DNA of 9,849 nucleotides, taken from assembly GCA_023427285.1 (NCBI GenBank), contig JAEZBH010000489.1:1-9849 (forward strand), read 5' to 3'. Position numbers and translations under genes: made by a program. Below the pieces are notes generated by a model that worked only from the letters and a program-made list of their open reading frames with translations, was not told the DNA's origin and searched no databases. The stretch's first letter is position 1. The number at the start of each line of letters is the position of its first letter. Source of the stretch: Pseudomonadota bacterium. GTDB lineage: Bacteria; Pseudomonadota; Alphaproteobacteria; Sphingomonadales; Sphingomonadaceae. This document shows, one piece after another, positions 1-6,263 of this stretch.

Positions 1-2
1 GG

Positions 3-386
3 GAGGCGCTGCGCGCACAGGATTCCCAGCGTGCGGCAACGAACGAGGGCGAGCCGCGCTCCCACGCTGATCTGCAAAAGATGTTCGGCACGCTTGATCC
101 GAAGATCAGCGAGGATCAGGCGGCAGCAAACGAACGGGCAGGAGCGTGGAAGCGGTCTTCAGAGCGGGGTGTGGCCCGACTGGGTATCGAGCAGTACCTG
201 TCGAGCATCAAGGCGCCCGTGCTCTGGATCAGCGCGGATAGGGGCACATACCTGCGTTACACGCCGGTCATCCAGAAGCATGTGCCTAATGTTCGTGTCG
301 TGGCGGTTGCCGACACGGGATCGTTTGTCCAGCAAGAGCAGCCCGCAAAGGTGGCCGCCGTGATCGAGGACTTCCTGAAGCGCTGA
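3..386 (+). CDS. Alpha/beta-hydrolase family protein, C-terminal part (5' end outside window)
   Basis: The frame is open from the left edge and stops with TGA at 384-386, so about 127 C-terminal residues are visible and the true start is outside the window. The part from residue ~65 onward (APVLWISADRG, then VRVVAVADTG and a closing helix IEDFLKR) has the layout of the last strands and helix of an alpha/beta hydrolase: the acid-bearing strand, then the loop that normally carries the catalytic His before an E-Q-P helix. Here that loop reads DTGSFVQQEQP, with Ser (codon 321-323) where relatives usually have GHF. A His codon differs from TCG at all three bases, so a single read error is unlikely. 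The nucleophile elbow is not visible. The gene runs towards the convergent PQQ dehydrogenase gene, with 36 bp between their stop codons. The fold is fairly sure; activity and substrate are unknown. Confidence 0.72.
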   Translation, partial: EALRAQDSQRAATNEGEPRSHADLQKMFGTLDPKISEDQAAANERAGAWKRSSERGVARLGIEQYLSSIKAPVLWISADRGTYLRYTPVIQKHVPNVRVVAVADTGSFVQQEQPAKVAAVIEDFLKR

Positions 387-422
387 TGGACTGCTCTGTG
401 GTGCCGGTCCGGTTCGTGGCGT

Positions 423-2435
423 CTATTTCTCCGGCAGGGAAAAGGCGATGATGCTGTCGGCGATTTCTGTCTCTGCCAGAGAATTGCCGCCAGCTGCGAT
501 CACGACATACTGCCGCCCCTTGTGGGCATAGGTGGCTGGCACCGCCATTCCGGGGACGGGCAGTTGCGATGACCACAGCTCGCGCCCGGTTTTAACGTCA
601 TAGGCGCGGATCTTCTTGTCGAGCGTGGCGCCTGCGATGACGAGGCCGCCGCCGGTGACGATGGGACCGCCAACGTTGGGCGAGCCCCAGTTCAGGAATT
701 GCGGCACGTTTATGCCGAAGCGGTGCGATTGGCCGAGCGGTACTTCCCAGACACGCTTGCCGCTGTCCATGTCGATGGCGGTCAGGGTGCCCCACGGCGG
801 GGGCGTGCAGGGAATGCCGAGCGGTGACAGAAACAGCTCGCCAGAGGTTTCAAATCCGGTGCCCTTAAGGGGACGGGTCAGGAAATCGGCTTCGGCCGGA
901 CCATCTCCAGACCCTGCCGGTCTGATGGTGACGATGGTTGCCAGATTCTCGGCTTTGATGATGAGCAGGTTGTTCTGCGGATCATAGGCCGCGCCGCCCC
1001 AATTGCCGCCGCCAAGGGCCGACGGGAAGATCAGCGAGCCCTGCTCTGAGGGCGGCGTGAAAACGCCTTCGTAGCGCAGTTCATCGAACCGGGCGCGGCA
1101 CCATGCGCGGTCAACCGGGGTCAGGCCGAAGAGGTCATCGCGGCTGAGGTGGGTTCGGGCGAAGGTCTCGGGCAGAACCGGGGTGCGCTGGAAGGGGGCG
1201 GCCTGCTCTCCTGCAATGTCAGAGTCGGGAGCGGCCTTTTCCTCAACCGGGAAAACCGGCTCCCCCGTGTCCCGATCCAGCACGAAAACCGTGCCCATCT
1301 TGGTTTGCTGAATGAGCACGTCACGCAGCTTTCCATCCTTGCGAATGGTGACGGCAAGCGGATGACCGGGCAAATCGTAATCCCACAGGTCATGCCGCAG
1401 GATCTGGTAATGCCAGACAACCTTGCCGGTTTCCGTTGAAACCGCAACGACGGCGTTTGAGAGTGGAATGTCGAACTGCCGCTTGCCGCCGTAAAAATCG
1501 GTGGAAGGACTTGTCGTTGCCAGAAACACGAGCTTGCGCTCAGGGTCACCTGACAGCAGCGTCCAGACGTTTGCCGCCCCGGTCACACGGCGCTTGTCTT
1601 CAGGGATAGGGTTGAATTCCCAGCGCAGGGCGCCGGTGCGGGCATCAAAGCCGCGCACCATGCCGTCTGCGGCGTCCATGGTGCCGTCAATGGCGTTTGC
1701 AGCGGCAACCACAACGTCGCCGATCACCAGCGGCGGAGACGATGCGGTGCGGATGCCCTCGCCATGGTTTTCGAAATCGTGATGGGTCACATAGCCGGGA
1801 TGGCCTTGTGCCGCGCCAAATTCGCGGCAAGACTGGCCAGTGCGCGCATCAATGGAAACGACGGCTGCATCACCGGATGAGCGGAAAATTCGGGTGGCGC
1901 ACTTCCGGTCTTCGGACGCTTGCGTGTCGCGCCAGAAGGCAACGCCGCGGCAATGCCGGGTGCGGCGTTCACCCGGCAGAACGGCCTTGCCATCGGCCTG
2001 CGGCGCGTGCGGGTCAAAGGTCCAGAGTGTTTTTCCTGACGCCGGATCAAGGGCAAGAACCCGATCGAACGATGTGCAGGTGTAAAGGGTGTCGTCCACC
2101 ATGATAGGCGTTGCCTCAAGGCGGGTGCCGGCAAAGCCTTTGGCGTTGATGAAATCCTTGCCGTCGTGTCGCCAGGCCTGCGTCAGGGAGGCAACATTGC
2201 GGGTATTGATAGTATCAAGCGGAGACCACTGGCTGCCGCCCGCATCTCTGCCGAAGTTCGGCCAGTCGCCTTTATTCTCGATGGATGCGGAGATGACGCC
2301 GCCCGTGCCGGTTGCCGTGCGCTCCGGGTCGCCATAATGGGCTTCCGGGCGCGGCAGGGTCGCAACGCTGATTGCGGCAAAGCCCGCACCCGCCAGCAGG
2401 GTCACATAGAGCGCCGTGCGCACCATCCGTTTCAT
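423..2435 (-). CDS. Membrane-anchored PQQ-dependent (glucose-dehydrogenase-type) quinoprotein
   Basis: This is a 670-residue eight-bladed propeller dehydrogenase that should use pyrroloquinoline quinone to oxidise a sugar or alcohol on the periplasmic side and pass electrons to the respiratory chain. Residues 6-27 form one hydrophobic segment, an uncleaved anchor or signal peptide. E. coli-type membrane glucose dehydrogenase (Gcd) instead has five membrane helices, so this is the short form. Family signatures are clear: DWPNFGRDAGGSQWSPL (57-73), HCRGV (161-165), RHDLWDYDLP (347-356), YEGVFTPPSEQG (455-466), FLSPLGIPC (535-543) and RQYVVIAAGG (641-650). D352 and K379 match the spacing (27) of Gcd Asp466 and Lys493. 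The vicinal Cys pair of quinoprotein alcohol dehydrogenases is absent. The ATG at 2435 is preferred (AAGG 9 nt upstream, hydrophobic N terminus straight after); the frame stays open 42 codons further up but without signal-like sequence. It lies downstream of the HisD-like gene on the same strand. Substrate unproven. Confidence 0.9.
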   Translation of the reverse strand: MKRMVRTALYVTLLAGAGFAAISVATLPRPEAHYGDPERTATGTGGVISASIENKGDWPNFGRDAGGSQWSPLDTINTRNVASLTQAWRHDGKDFINAKGFAGTRLEATPIMVDDTLYTCTSFDRVLALDPASGKTLWTFDPHAPQADGKAVLPGERRTRHCRGVAFWRDTQASEDRKCATRIFRSSGDAAVVSIDARTGQSCREFGAAQGHPGYVTHHDFENHGEGIRTASSPPLVIGDVVVAAANAIDGTMDAADGMVRGFDARTGALRWEFNPIPEDKRRVTGAANVWTLLSGDPERKLVFLATTSPSTDFYGGKRQFDIPLSNAVVAVSTETGKVVWHYQILRHDLWDYDLPGHPLAVTIRKDGKLRDVLIQQTKMGTVFVLDRDTGEPVFPVEEKAAPDSDIAGEQAAPFQRTPVLPETFARTHLSRDDLFGLTPVDRAWCRARFDELRYEGVFTPPSEQGSLIFPSALGGGNWGGAAYDPQNNLLIIKAENLATIVTIRPAGSGDGPAEADFLTRPLKGTGFETSGELFLSPLGIPCTPPPWGTLTAIDMDSGKRVWEVPLGQSHRFGINVPQFLNWGSPNVGGPIVTGGGLVIAGATLDKKIRAYDVKTGRELWSSQLPVPGMAVPATYAHKGRQYVVIAAGGNSLAETEIADSIIAFSLPEK

Positions 2436-2444
2436 GGGAGTGTA

Positions 2445-2448
2445 CCTT
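2445..2448 (-). promoter_or_regulatory. Weak ribosome binding site for the PQQ dehydrogenase
   Basis: On the minus strand AAGG lies 9 nt before the ATG at 2435. It is modest, but it supports this start over the upstream in-frame start at 2561. Confidence 0.45.
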
Positions 2449-2494
2449 ATCTTGAGAGAATGCAGGGGCTCAGCCCTGTTCGCGGACGCAAGCG

Positions 2495-2515
2495 CTGGTG
2501 GGTGCCAACACCAGC
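2495..2515. repeat. Short inverted repeat upstream of the PQQ dehydrogenase
   Basis: CTGGTG and CACCAG (2495-2500 and 2509-2514) flank an 8-nt loop, with one more pair from G2494 and C2515. It sits 60-80 bp before the PQQ dehydrogenase start. It could be an operator half-site pair or a leader hairpin. The symmetry is visible; the function is a guess. Confidence 0.3.
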
Positions 2516-2530
2516 CGCAGAAAGGAATGA

Positions 2531-2557
2531 CGGGGCCTGCTGCTCGCAGAAGCCCCG
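2531..2557 (-). other. Hairpin between the HisD-like and PQQ dehydrogenase genes
   Basis: CGGGGCCTGC (2531-2540) pairs with GCAG plus GCCCCG (2546-2549 and 2552-2557), with a 2-nt bulge and a 5-nt loop. It begins about 30 bp after the HisD-like stop codon. No T-tract follows on the minus strand, so it is not a convincing intrinsic terminator. It may stabilise the upstream transcript's 3' end or partly attenuate read-through into the PQQ gene. Confidence 0.35.
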
Positions 2558-2587
2558 CCATGTCCCATGCCGAAAGCCGGACCGATT

Positions 2588-3904
2588 TTATTCGGCAGCT
2601 TCAGCCTTGCCCGCGTAGGGCACGTCACGACCGCCGTAGCGGCGCACACGGATGTTGGCTTGCTCGCCGTGTCCGGCAAAGCCTTCGAGCGCGCACAGGC
2701 GCGAGCAGTACTCGCCAACCAGCGCCGAGGCTTCGTCGGTCACAACCTTCTGATAGGTGCAGGTCTTGAGGAACTTGCCGACCCACAGGCCGCCCGTGTA
2801 GCGCGCAGATTTGCGGGTGGGCAGGGTGTGGTTGGTGCCGATGACCTTGTCGCCGTAGCTGACGTTCGTGCGCGGGCCGAGGAACAGTGCGCCGTAGTTG
2901 GTCATGTTCTTCAGGAAATAATCCGGGTCCGCCGTCATCACCTGCACGTGCTCGGAGGCGATTTCATCGGCGATGCGGACCATTTCCTCATCGTTCTCGG
3001 CGAGAATGACTTCGCCATAGTCGCGCCATGCCGCACCGGCGTGGGCGGCGGTCGGCAGGATCTGGAGCAGGCGGTCAACTTCCTGCATCGTCTCCCGCGC
3101 CAGCTTCTCAGAGGTGGTCAGCAGAACGGCAGGGCTGTCCGGTCCGTGCTCGGCCTGGCCCAGAAGATCGGTTGCGCACAGCTCGCCATCAACGCTTTCG
3201 TCGGCGATGACCAGCGTTTCGGTGGGGCCTGCAAACAGGTCGATGCCGACGCGACCGAACAGCTGGCGCTTGGCCTCGGCAACGAACGCATTGCCCGGAC
3301 CTACCAGAATATCGACCGGGTTGATGCTCTGCGTGCCGATGGCCATTGCGCCGATGGCCTGAATGCCGCCCAGAACATAAATCTCGTCAGCGCCTGCCAG
3401 GACCTGCGCCGCAACGATTGCGGGGGCGGGGCGGCCCTGGAACGGCGGAGCGCAGGTGATGACGCGCGGAACGCCCGCAACCTTGGCGGTGATGACCGAC
3501 ATGTGGGCCGAGGCCAGCAGCGGGTACTTGCCGCCCGGCACATAGCAGCCGGCAGCGTTGACCGGAATGTTGCGATGGCCAAGAATAACGCCGGGCAGGG
3601 TTTCCACCTCGACATCCTTCATGGACTCGCGCTGGATCTTGGCAAAGTTGCGCACCTGGGTTTGTGCGAACTCGATATCCTTCAGATCCTGCGACGAGAG
3701 CTGATCAAGGCAGTCCTGCTTTTCTTGTGCGGTCAGCGCGTAGTTTTCACGATCCCATCCATCGAACTTGATGGACAATTCGCGCACGGCATCGTCGCCG
3801 CGTGCTTCGATGTCCGCGAGCACAGCCTCAACAGTATCGCGCACCTTGCGGTCGGTTTCTGCCCGTTCGCCTGCGCGTGCGCCGCGCTTCAGCCAAATGG
3901 CCAT
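2588..3904 (-). CDS. Histidinol-dehydrogenase-like, HpsN-type NAD-dependent dehydrogenase
   Basis: This 438-residue cytoplasmic protein covers the full length of the HisD family, whose Zn-dependent, NAD-linked enzymes oxidise a primary alcohol to a carboxylate in two steps. Remembered HisD catalytic and zinc positions are all kept: Q250 and H253 ([11 protein letters not shown]), E318-H319 (ASEHVQ), D352 (GDKVIGTNH) and H412 (EGFAGHGE). GCYVPGG (119-125), VGPGN (201-205) and DLFAGPTE (222-229) mark the nucleotide and substrate regions. The stretch after GTNHTLPT ([14 protein letters not shown], 367-380) resembles sulfopropanediol 3-dehydrogenase HpsN more than true HisD, and no other his gene is nearby, so histidine synthesis is unlikely. 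The ATG at 3904 has AGGAG 7 nt upstream. The gene is divergent from the decarboxylase/isomerase-like gene and 152 bp upstream of the PQQ dehydrogenase. Family sure; substrate unknown. Confidence 0.9.
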   Translation of the reverse strand: MAIWLKRGARAGERAETDRKVRDTVEAVLADIEARGDDAVRELSIKFDGWDRENYALTAQEKQDCLDQLSSQDLKDIEFAQTQVRNFAKIQRESMKDVEVETLPGVILGHRNIPVNAAGCYVPGGKYPLLASAHMSVITAKVAGVPRVITCAPPFQGRPAPAIVAAQVLAGADEIYVLGGIQAIGAMAIGTQSINPVDILVGPGNAFVAEAKRQLFGRVGIDLFAGPTETLVIADESVDGELCATDLLGQAEHGPDSPAVLLTTSEKLARETMQEVDRLLQILPTAAHAGAAWRDYGEVILAENDEEMVRIADEIASEHVQVMTADPDYFLKNMTNYGALFLGPRTNVSYGDKVIGTNHTLPTRKSARYTGGLWVGKFLKTCTYQKVVTDEASALVGEYCSRLCALEGFAGHGEQANIRVRRYGGRDVPYAGKAEAAE

Positions 3905-3911
3905 TTTATTT

Positions 3912-3916
3912 CTCCT
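3912..3916 (-). promoter_or_regulatory. Ribosome binding site of the HisD-like gene
   Basis: On the minus strand AGGAG lies 7 nt before the ATG at 3904, which fixes this start. Confidence 0.8.
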
Positions 3917-3983
3917 GGGGTCTGGATGTGTTTTTCAAGCTTCAGCGGCTTGCTGATGGATCGGGAAAGTCCGCGTTTTTCGA

Positions 3984-4007
3984 GCCTTTCCGCGGGGTTG
4001 GAAAGGC
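3984..4007. repeat. 8-bp inverted repeat in the divergent region
   Basis: GCCTTTCC (3984-3991) and GGAAAGGC (4000-4007) are perfect complements around an 8-nt spacer, about 80-100 bp upstream of the HisD-like start. It could be an operator dyad or a hairpin in that gene's leader. No T-tract follows on either strand, so a terminator is unlikely. Confidence 0.4.
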
Positions 4008-4041
4008 GGCGCTATGGATGATTTTCAGAGCGCTAATACTG

Positions 4042-4055
4042 CGGGCGATCGCCCG
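4042..4055. repeat. 14-bp perfect palindrome in the divergent region
   Basis: CGGGCGATCGCCCG reads the same on both strands without a spacer. It sits near the left third of the divergent region, where a shared operator might lie. A chance GC-rich palindrome cannot be ruled out. Confidence 0.4.
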
Positions 4056-4075
4056 GATGGAGCTTTCCGTATCCA

Positions 4076-4116
4076 CAACAGTTACTCGTGCGATTAAATT
4101 CCGGGAAAAACTGTTG
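4076..4116. promoter_or_regulatory. Widely spaced inverted repeat, candidate operator
   Basis: CAACAGTT (4076-4083) and AACTGTTG (4109-4116) are perfect inverted copies, 33 bp from start to start (close to three helical turns), flanking a relatively AT-rich stretch that includes CGATTAAATT. Such an arrangement would suit two recognition half-sites on the same face of the DNA around a promoter. The symmetry is direct observation; operator function is inference, and no regulator gene is in the window. Confidence 0.35.
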
Positions 4117-4169
4117 CGGGAAGGCGGGGGCGCAATCAAGCGATCATCGCCGGGTGATGGGGTGCCGTT

Positions 4170-4209
4170 CGGCAGGCGAACAGAGTTCCAGACTTCATTC
4201 GCCCTGCCG
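4170..4209 (+). other. Bulged 11-bp hairpin in the leader of the decarboxylase/isomerase-like gene
   Basis: CGGCAGGCGAA (4170-4180) pairs with TTCGCCCTGCCG (4198-4209), with one bulged C and a 17-nt loop. It is about 145 bp before the GTG start, so it would be transcribed only if the promoter lies further upstream. It could then be a leader structure; otherwise it may be a protein-binding dyad. It does not match a riboswitch class I know. Confidence 0.35.
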
Positions 4210-4341
4210 ATGGATATGGTGTGAGTATTTTCCGGCTGCCGAATGCAGGCTTGTTCAAGCGCCCACCCTGAAGAGGTGCAGCAGGCCCGGATTGTATTTT
4301 GCAGCACCGGAAGCGGGCAACGATCAACGCTTTGAGGATGT

Positions 4342-4345
4342 GGAG
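4342..4345 (+). promoter_or_regulatory. Ribosome binding site deciding the GTG start at 4354
   Basis: GGAG lies 8 nt before the GTG at 4354. The next in-frame ATG (codon 19, at 4408) has no comparable site, so GTG is preferred. Confidence 0.65.
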
Positions 4346-4353
4346 TAATTCTA

Positions 4354-5130
4354 GTGACTAACGCAAATAATCAGGTGCGCCGCAGCGCAGACTCACGCGG
4401 CTACCGGATGAAGTTCGGCGTTCTGGGCCCCTCGACCAACACTGTGGTCCAGCCGGATTTTGACGACCTGCGGCCCTACGGCGTGACCAATCACTACAGC
4501 CGCATTATCGTTGATAACGCTCAGGCCGTCTCCAACGAGACCTTTATGGCAGGCGCTTGGGAAATCAGCCACAACACTGCCGCGGCTGTCGAGGGCGTTC
4601 TGACCTGCCAGCCGAACTATCTCGTCATGGGCATGTCTGCCGTCACCTTTTTCGGCGGTGCTGCCGGTGCCCAAAAGTGGCGCGAGAATGTTGAAAAGAT
4701 CAGCGGCCTTGGCGTTTCCACCGGTGCGGATGCAACGGCTGCAGCCTTGAAGGCCTACGGCGGCATCAAGCGCGTTGCGTTCTTCTCGCCCTATTATCCG
4801 GCAGCGAACACTGAAGTTCGCAATTTCCTGTCGGATCACGGCTTTGAGACCGTGCGTGACAAGCCGCTGCAATGCCCGTCGTGGATTTCGATTGCCGAGC
4901 AGTCGGAAGAGCGCCTGATCGAGGTGGTGAAGGAACTGGACGGCGACGATGTGGACGCCATCGTTCAGGTCGGCACGAACCTGTCCTTCATGAAGCTGGC
5001 CGCTGTTGCAGAGAAGTGGCTGGGCAAGCCGGTGATCGCAATCAACACGGCAACCTACTGGCACGCCCTGCGCGCCAACGGCTTCAATGAGCGTATTGAA
5101 GGCTTTGGCCGTCTGCTTGAAGACTTCTAA
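4354..5130 (+). CDS. Arylmalonate decarboxylase / maleate isomerase / Asp-Glu racemase superfamily protein lacking the catalytic Cys pair
   Basis: This 258-residue cytoplasmic protein has the two-domain racemase-like fold of arylmalonate decarboxylase (AMDase) and maleate cis-trans isomerase, which act on alpha-carbanion or enediolate intermediates. PSTNT (26-30) resembles the substrate-binding loop of maleate isomerases, KRVAFFSPYYPAAN (139-152) matches the Tyr126 region of AMDase (Y147 here), and GKPVIAINTATYWHALRANG (224-243) is the conserved C-terminal block. The two catalytic loops are altered. MGMS (92-95) replaces the GTS or CTS motif, and QVGTN (205-209) places V206 where AMDase has Cys188. 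The only cysteines, C85 and C174, lie outside these loops. The gene is divergent from the HisD-like gene and ends 50 bp before a strong terminator. Superfamily membership is well supported; the reaction is unknown and may not be that of characterised members. Confidence 0.85.
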   Translation: MTNANNQVRRSADSRGYRMKFGVLGPSTNTVVQPDFDDLRPYGVTNHYSRIIVDNAQAVSNETFMAGAWEISHNTAAAVEGVLTCQPNYLVMGMSAVTFFGGAAGAQKWRENVEKISGLGVSTGADATAAALKAYGGIKRVAFFSPYYPAANTEVRNFLSDHGFETVRDKPLQCPSWISIAEQSEERLIEVVKELDGDDVDAIVQVGTNLSFMKLAAVAEKWLGKPVIAINTATYWHALRANGFNERIEGFGRLLEDF

Positions 5131-5143
5131 GCGCTGATGCCGT

Positions 5144-5170
5144 GGCAAGCCCGGTTTATCGGGCTTTGCC
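5144..5170 (+). other. First of two tandem hairpins after the decarboxylase/isomerase-like gene
   Basis: GGCAAGCCCG (5144-5153) pairs with CGGGCTTTGCC (5160-5170) with one bulged T and a 6-nt loop. No T-tract follows. It lies 13 bp after the stop codon, just before the stronger terminator, and may protect the 3' end or help pausing. Confidence 0.45.
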
Positions 5171-5180
5171 GCAGTGTTTA

Positions 5181-5219
5181 AGCAGCCCGGAAGATGCGTC
5201 TTCCGGGCTGCTTTCGTTT
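5181..5219 (+). terminator. Intrinsic terminator, 14-bp perfect stem
   Basis: AGCAGCCCGGAAGA (5181-5194) and TCTTCCGGGCTGCT (5199-5212) form a perfect stem around the 4-nt loop TGCG, followed by TTCGTTT on the plus strand. It ends the decarboxylase/isomerase-like transcript. It begins 8 bp beyond the stop codon of the MBL-fold gene running the other way, so it may also work in that direction, though no T-tract follows it on the minus strand. Confidence 0.85.
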
Positions 5220-5220
5220 G

Positions 5221-6093
5221 TCAGAGTTCATCGAGCAGGTGGGGTCCGCTTGCCTGCATCTGAAAGCCGATATGGCCGCGAATGTGCGACGGCACGATCA
5301 CAAGGCCGTCTTCGCGGGAGCGGGCGAGCAACTCCAGCCGGGTGGCGGTGCTCTGCTCGCGATCAGCGCAGAACCGGCTTGACCAGTCAGGTTGAAACGC
5401 CTGTGCGACGGTATGAATGGCATCTCCGCACAGGCAGACGCTGGGCTGGCCCGCGCGGCTGAGCTCCAGCCCCATGCCGCCCGGTGTGTGGCCGGGAAGT
5501 CCGCGCACGGTCATGCCGTGGCCCAGATCAAAACCATCGCGAACCTCATCCGCCAGCTTGGCCTCAAGAATGGGCAACATGCTGTCGGCAAAAGAGCCGT
5601 GGTTTGCCTTGCCGCCTTCGCTTTCCTCTCGCGCCAGCCAATAGGCCAGTTCGGTTTCCGAGACGAGATAGCGCGCATTCGGGAAGGTCGGCACCCATCG
5701 TCCATTCTCAAGGCGCGTGTTCCAGCCGATGTGATCGGCATGAAGGTGCGTGCAGAAAACGATATCGATATCTTCTGGCCGCAAGCCCGCGGCGGCCAGT
5801 TGGCTGAGGTAAGCGTGCTCTGCCAGTTGATGCCACTCTGCACGGGCCGGGCGGTGCTTGTTCGCGCCAACGCAGGTATCGACCAGAATATTCAGGTTTC
5901 CCCGCCTGATCACCATGCTCTGAATGCCGAGCAGCAGGCTCTCGCTCTCGAAATCAACGTGGTGTGGAGACAGGCACTCTCTATGGGGGTGCAAATGCTC
6001 AATTTCTGCCTCGGGAAACAGGAACGTCACCGGCAAGGCGAAGCGGTCAATCTCGATAATGCGCTGAATATTCAAAAGGCCGGACGTGGTCAT
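5221..6093 (-). CDS. Metallo-beta-lactamase-fold hydrolase
   Basis: This 290-residue binuclear zinc hydrolase has the complete MBL metal set: H116, H118, D120 and H121 (THLHADHIGWN), H202 (PGHTPGG), D224 (CGDAIHT) and H270 (PSHIRGH). The order and spacing are those of the general MBL hydrolase branch that includes N-acyl-homoserine lactonases and other lactone or ester hydrolases, so ring opening of a lactone or ester cleavage is reasonable, but no specific substrate can be assigned. No signal peptide is seen, suggesting a cytoplasmic enzyme. The ATG at 6093 is chosen because AAGG lies 7 nt upstream; ATG 6108 or TTG 6111 would add 5 or 6 residues without a good ribosome binding site. It is convergent with the decarboxylase/isomerase-like gene and divergent from the SDR gene across about 170 bp, hinting at co-regulation with the latter. 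Confidence 0.88.
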   Translation of the reverse strand: MTTSGLLNIQRIIEIDRFALPVTFLFPEAEIEHLHPHRECLSPHHVDFESESLLLGIQSMVIRRGNLNILVDTCVGANKHRPARAEWHQLAEHAYLSQLAAAGLRPEDIDIVFCTHLHADHIGWNTRLENGRWVPTFPNARYLVSETELAYWLAREESEGGKANHGSFADSMLPILEAKLADEVRDGFDLGHGMTVRGLPGHTPGGMGLELSRAGQPSVCLCGDAIHTVAQAFQPDWSSRFCADREQSTATRLELLARSREDGLVIVPSHIRGHIGFQMQASGPHLLDEL

Positions 6094-6100
6094 GGCAATG

Positions 6101-6104
6101 CCTT
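6101..6104 (-). promoter_or_regulatory. Ribosome binding site favouring the 6093 start of the MBL-fold gene
   Basis: AAGG on the minus strand is 7 nt before the ATG at 6093. The alternative starts at 6108 and 6111 have no purine-rich site at the right distance. Confidence 0.5.
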
Positions 6105-6252
6105 GCATCAATGAAAAGCGGAACGTGACTGGCTCGAACTGTGCGGTTGGCAGGGTGACAAATCAAGAGAAGGGGCGCTCGCAAGATGGACAGTCCGCAA
6201 TCCGGGCTGCGGCCTTCTGGGCGCTGCGGTTAGCACCAAGAGAATATTGCAA

Positions 6253-6259
6253 GGGAGGG
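6253..6259 (+). promoter_or_regulatory. Strong ribosome binding site of the SDR gene
   Basis: GGGAGGG ends 4 nt before the ATG at 6264. The TTG at 6261 in the same frame would be only 1 nt away, so the ATG is the likely start. Confidence 0.75.
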
Positions 6260-6263
6260 TTTG

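Larger units (their letters stand above)
3905..4353. promoter_or_regulatory. Gene-free divergent control region between HisD-like and decarboxylase/isomerase-like genes
   Basis: These 449 bp separate two divergent starts and hold no convincing gene: open frames here lack a good ribosome binding site and recognisable protein sequence. AGGAG (minus strand, 3912-3916) serves the left gene and GGAG (4342-4345) the right gene. In between are several inverted repeats (3984-4007, 4042-4055, 4076-4116, 4170-4209), listed separately. I could not identify clean -35/-10 pairs. The length and symmetry suggest shared, regulated promoters. Confidence 0.6.

Noticed and set aside
2484..2507. Possible sigma-54 promoter (TTGGCAC and TTGC on the minus strand) before the PQQ dehydrogenase
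   Set aside because: The GG and GC elements are 15 nt apart and not the required 10.
2436..2561. Upstream extension of the PQQ dehydrogenase by 42 residues
   Set aside because: The added segment spans the intergenic hairpin region, has no signal-like sequence and would bury the hydrophobic anchor; ATG 2435 has a plausible ribosome binding site.
2588..3904. Assignment as hisD of histidine biosynthesis
   Set aside because: No his genes nearby, and the C-terminal [14 protein letters not shown] block is of the HpsN-like type; a catabolic dehydrogenase fits better.
2567..4021. 484-codon open frame on the plus strand opposite the HisD-like gene
   Set aside because: It is an antisense shadow made by GC-rich codon use; its translation is low-complexity Ala/Gly/Arg-rich without a family signature, while the minus strand encodes a complete HisD-family protein.
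3942..4307. 121-codon minus-strand open frame in the divergent region
   Set aside because: No ribosome binding site, no recognisable domain, and it would occupy the promoter region between two well-supported starts.
4393..5148. 251-codon minus-strand frame opposite the decarboxylase/isomerase-like gene
   Set aside because: Shadow of a well-supported plus-strand gene; no family motifs.
5392..6114. 240-codon plus-strand frame opposite the MBL-fold gene
   Set aside because: Antisense shadow; the minus strand carries the full MBL metal-binding set.
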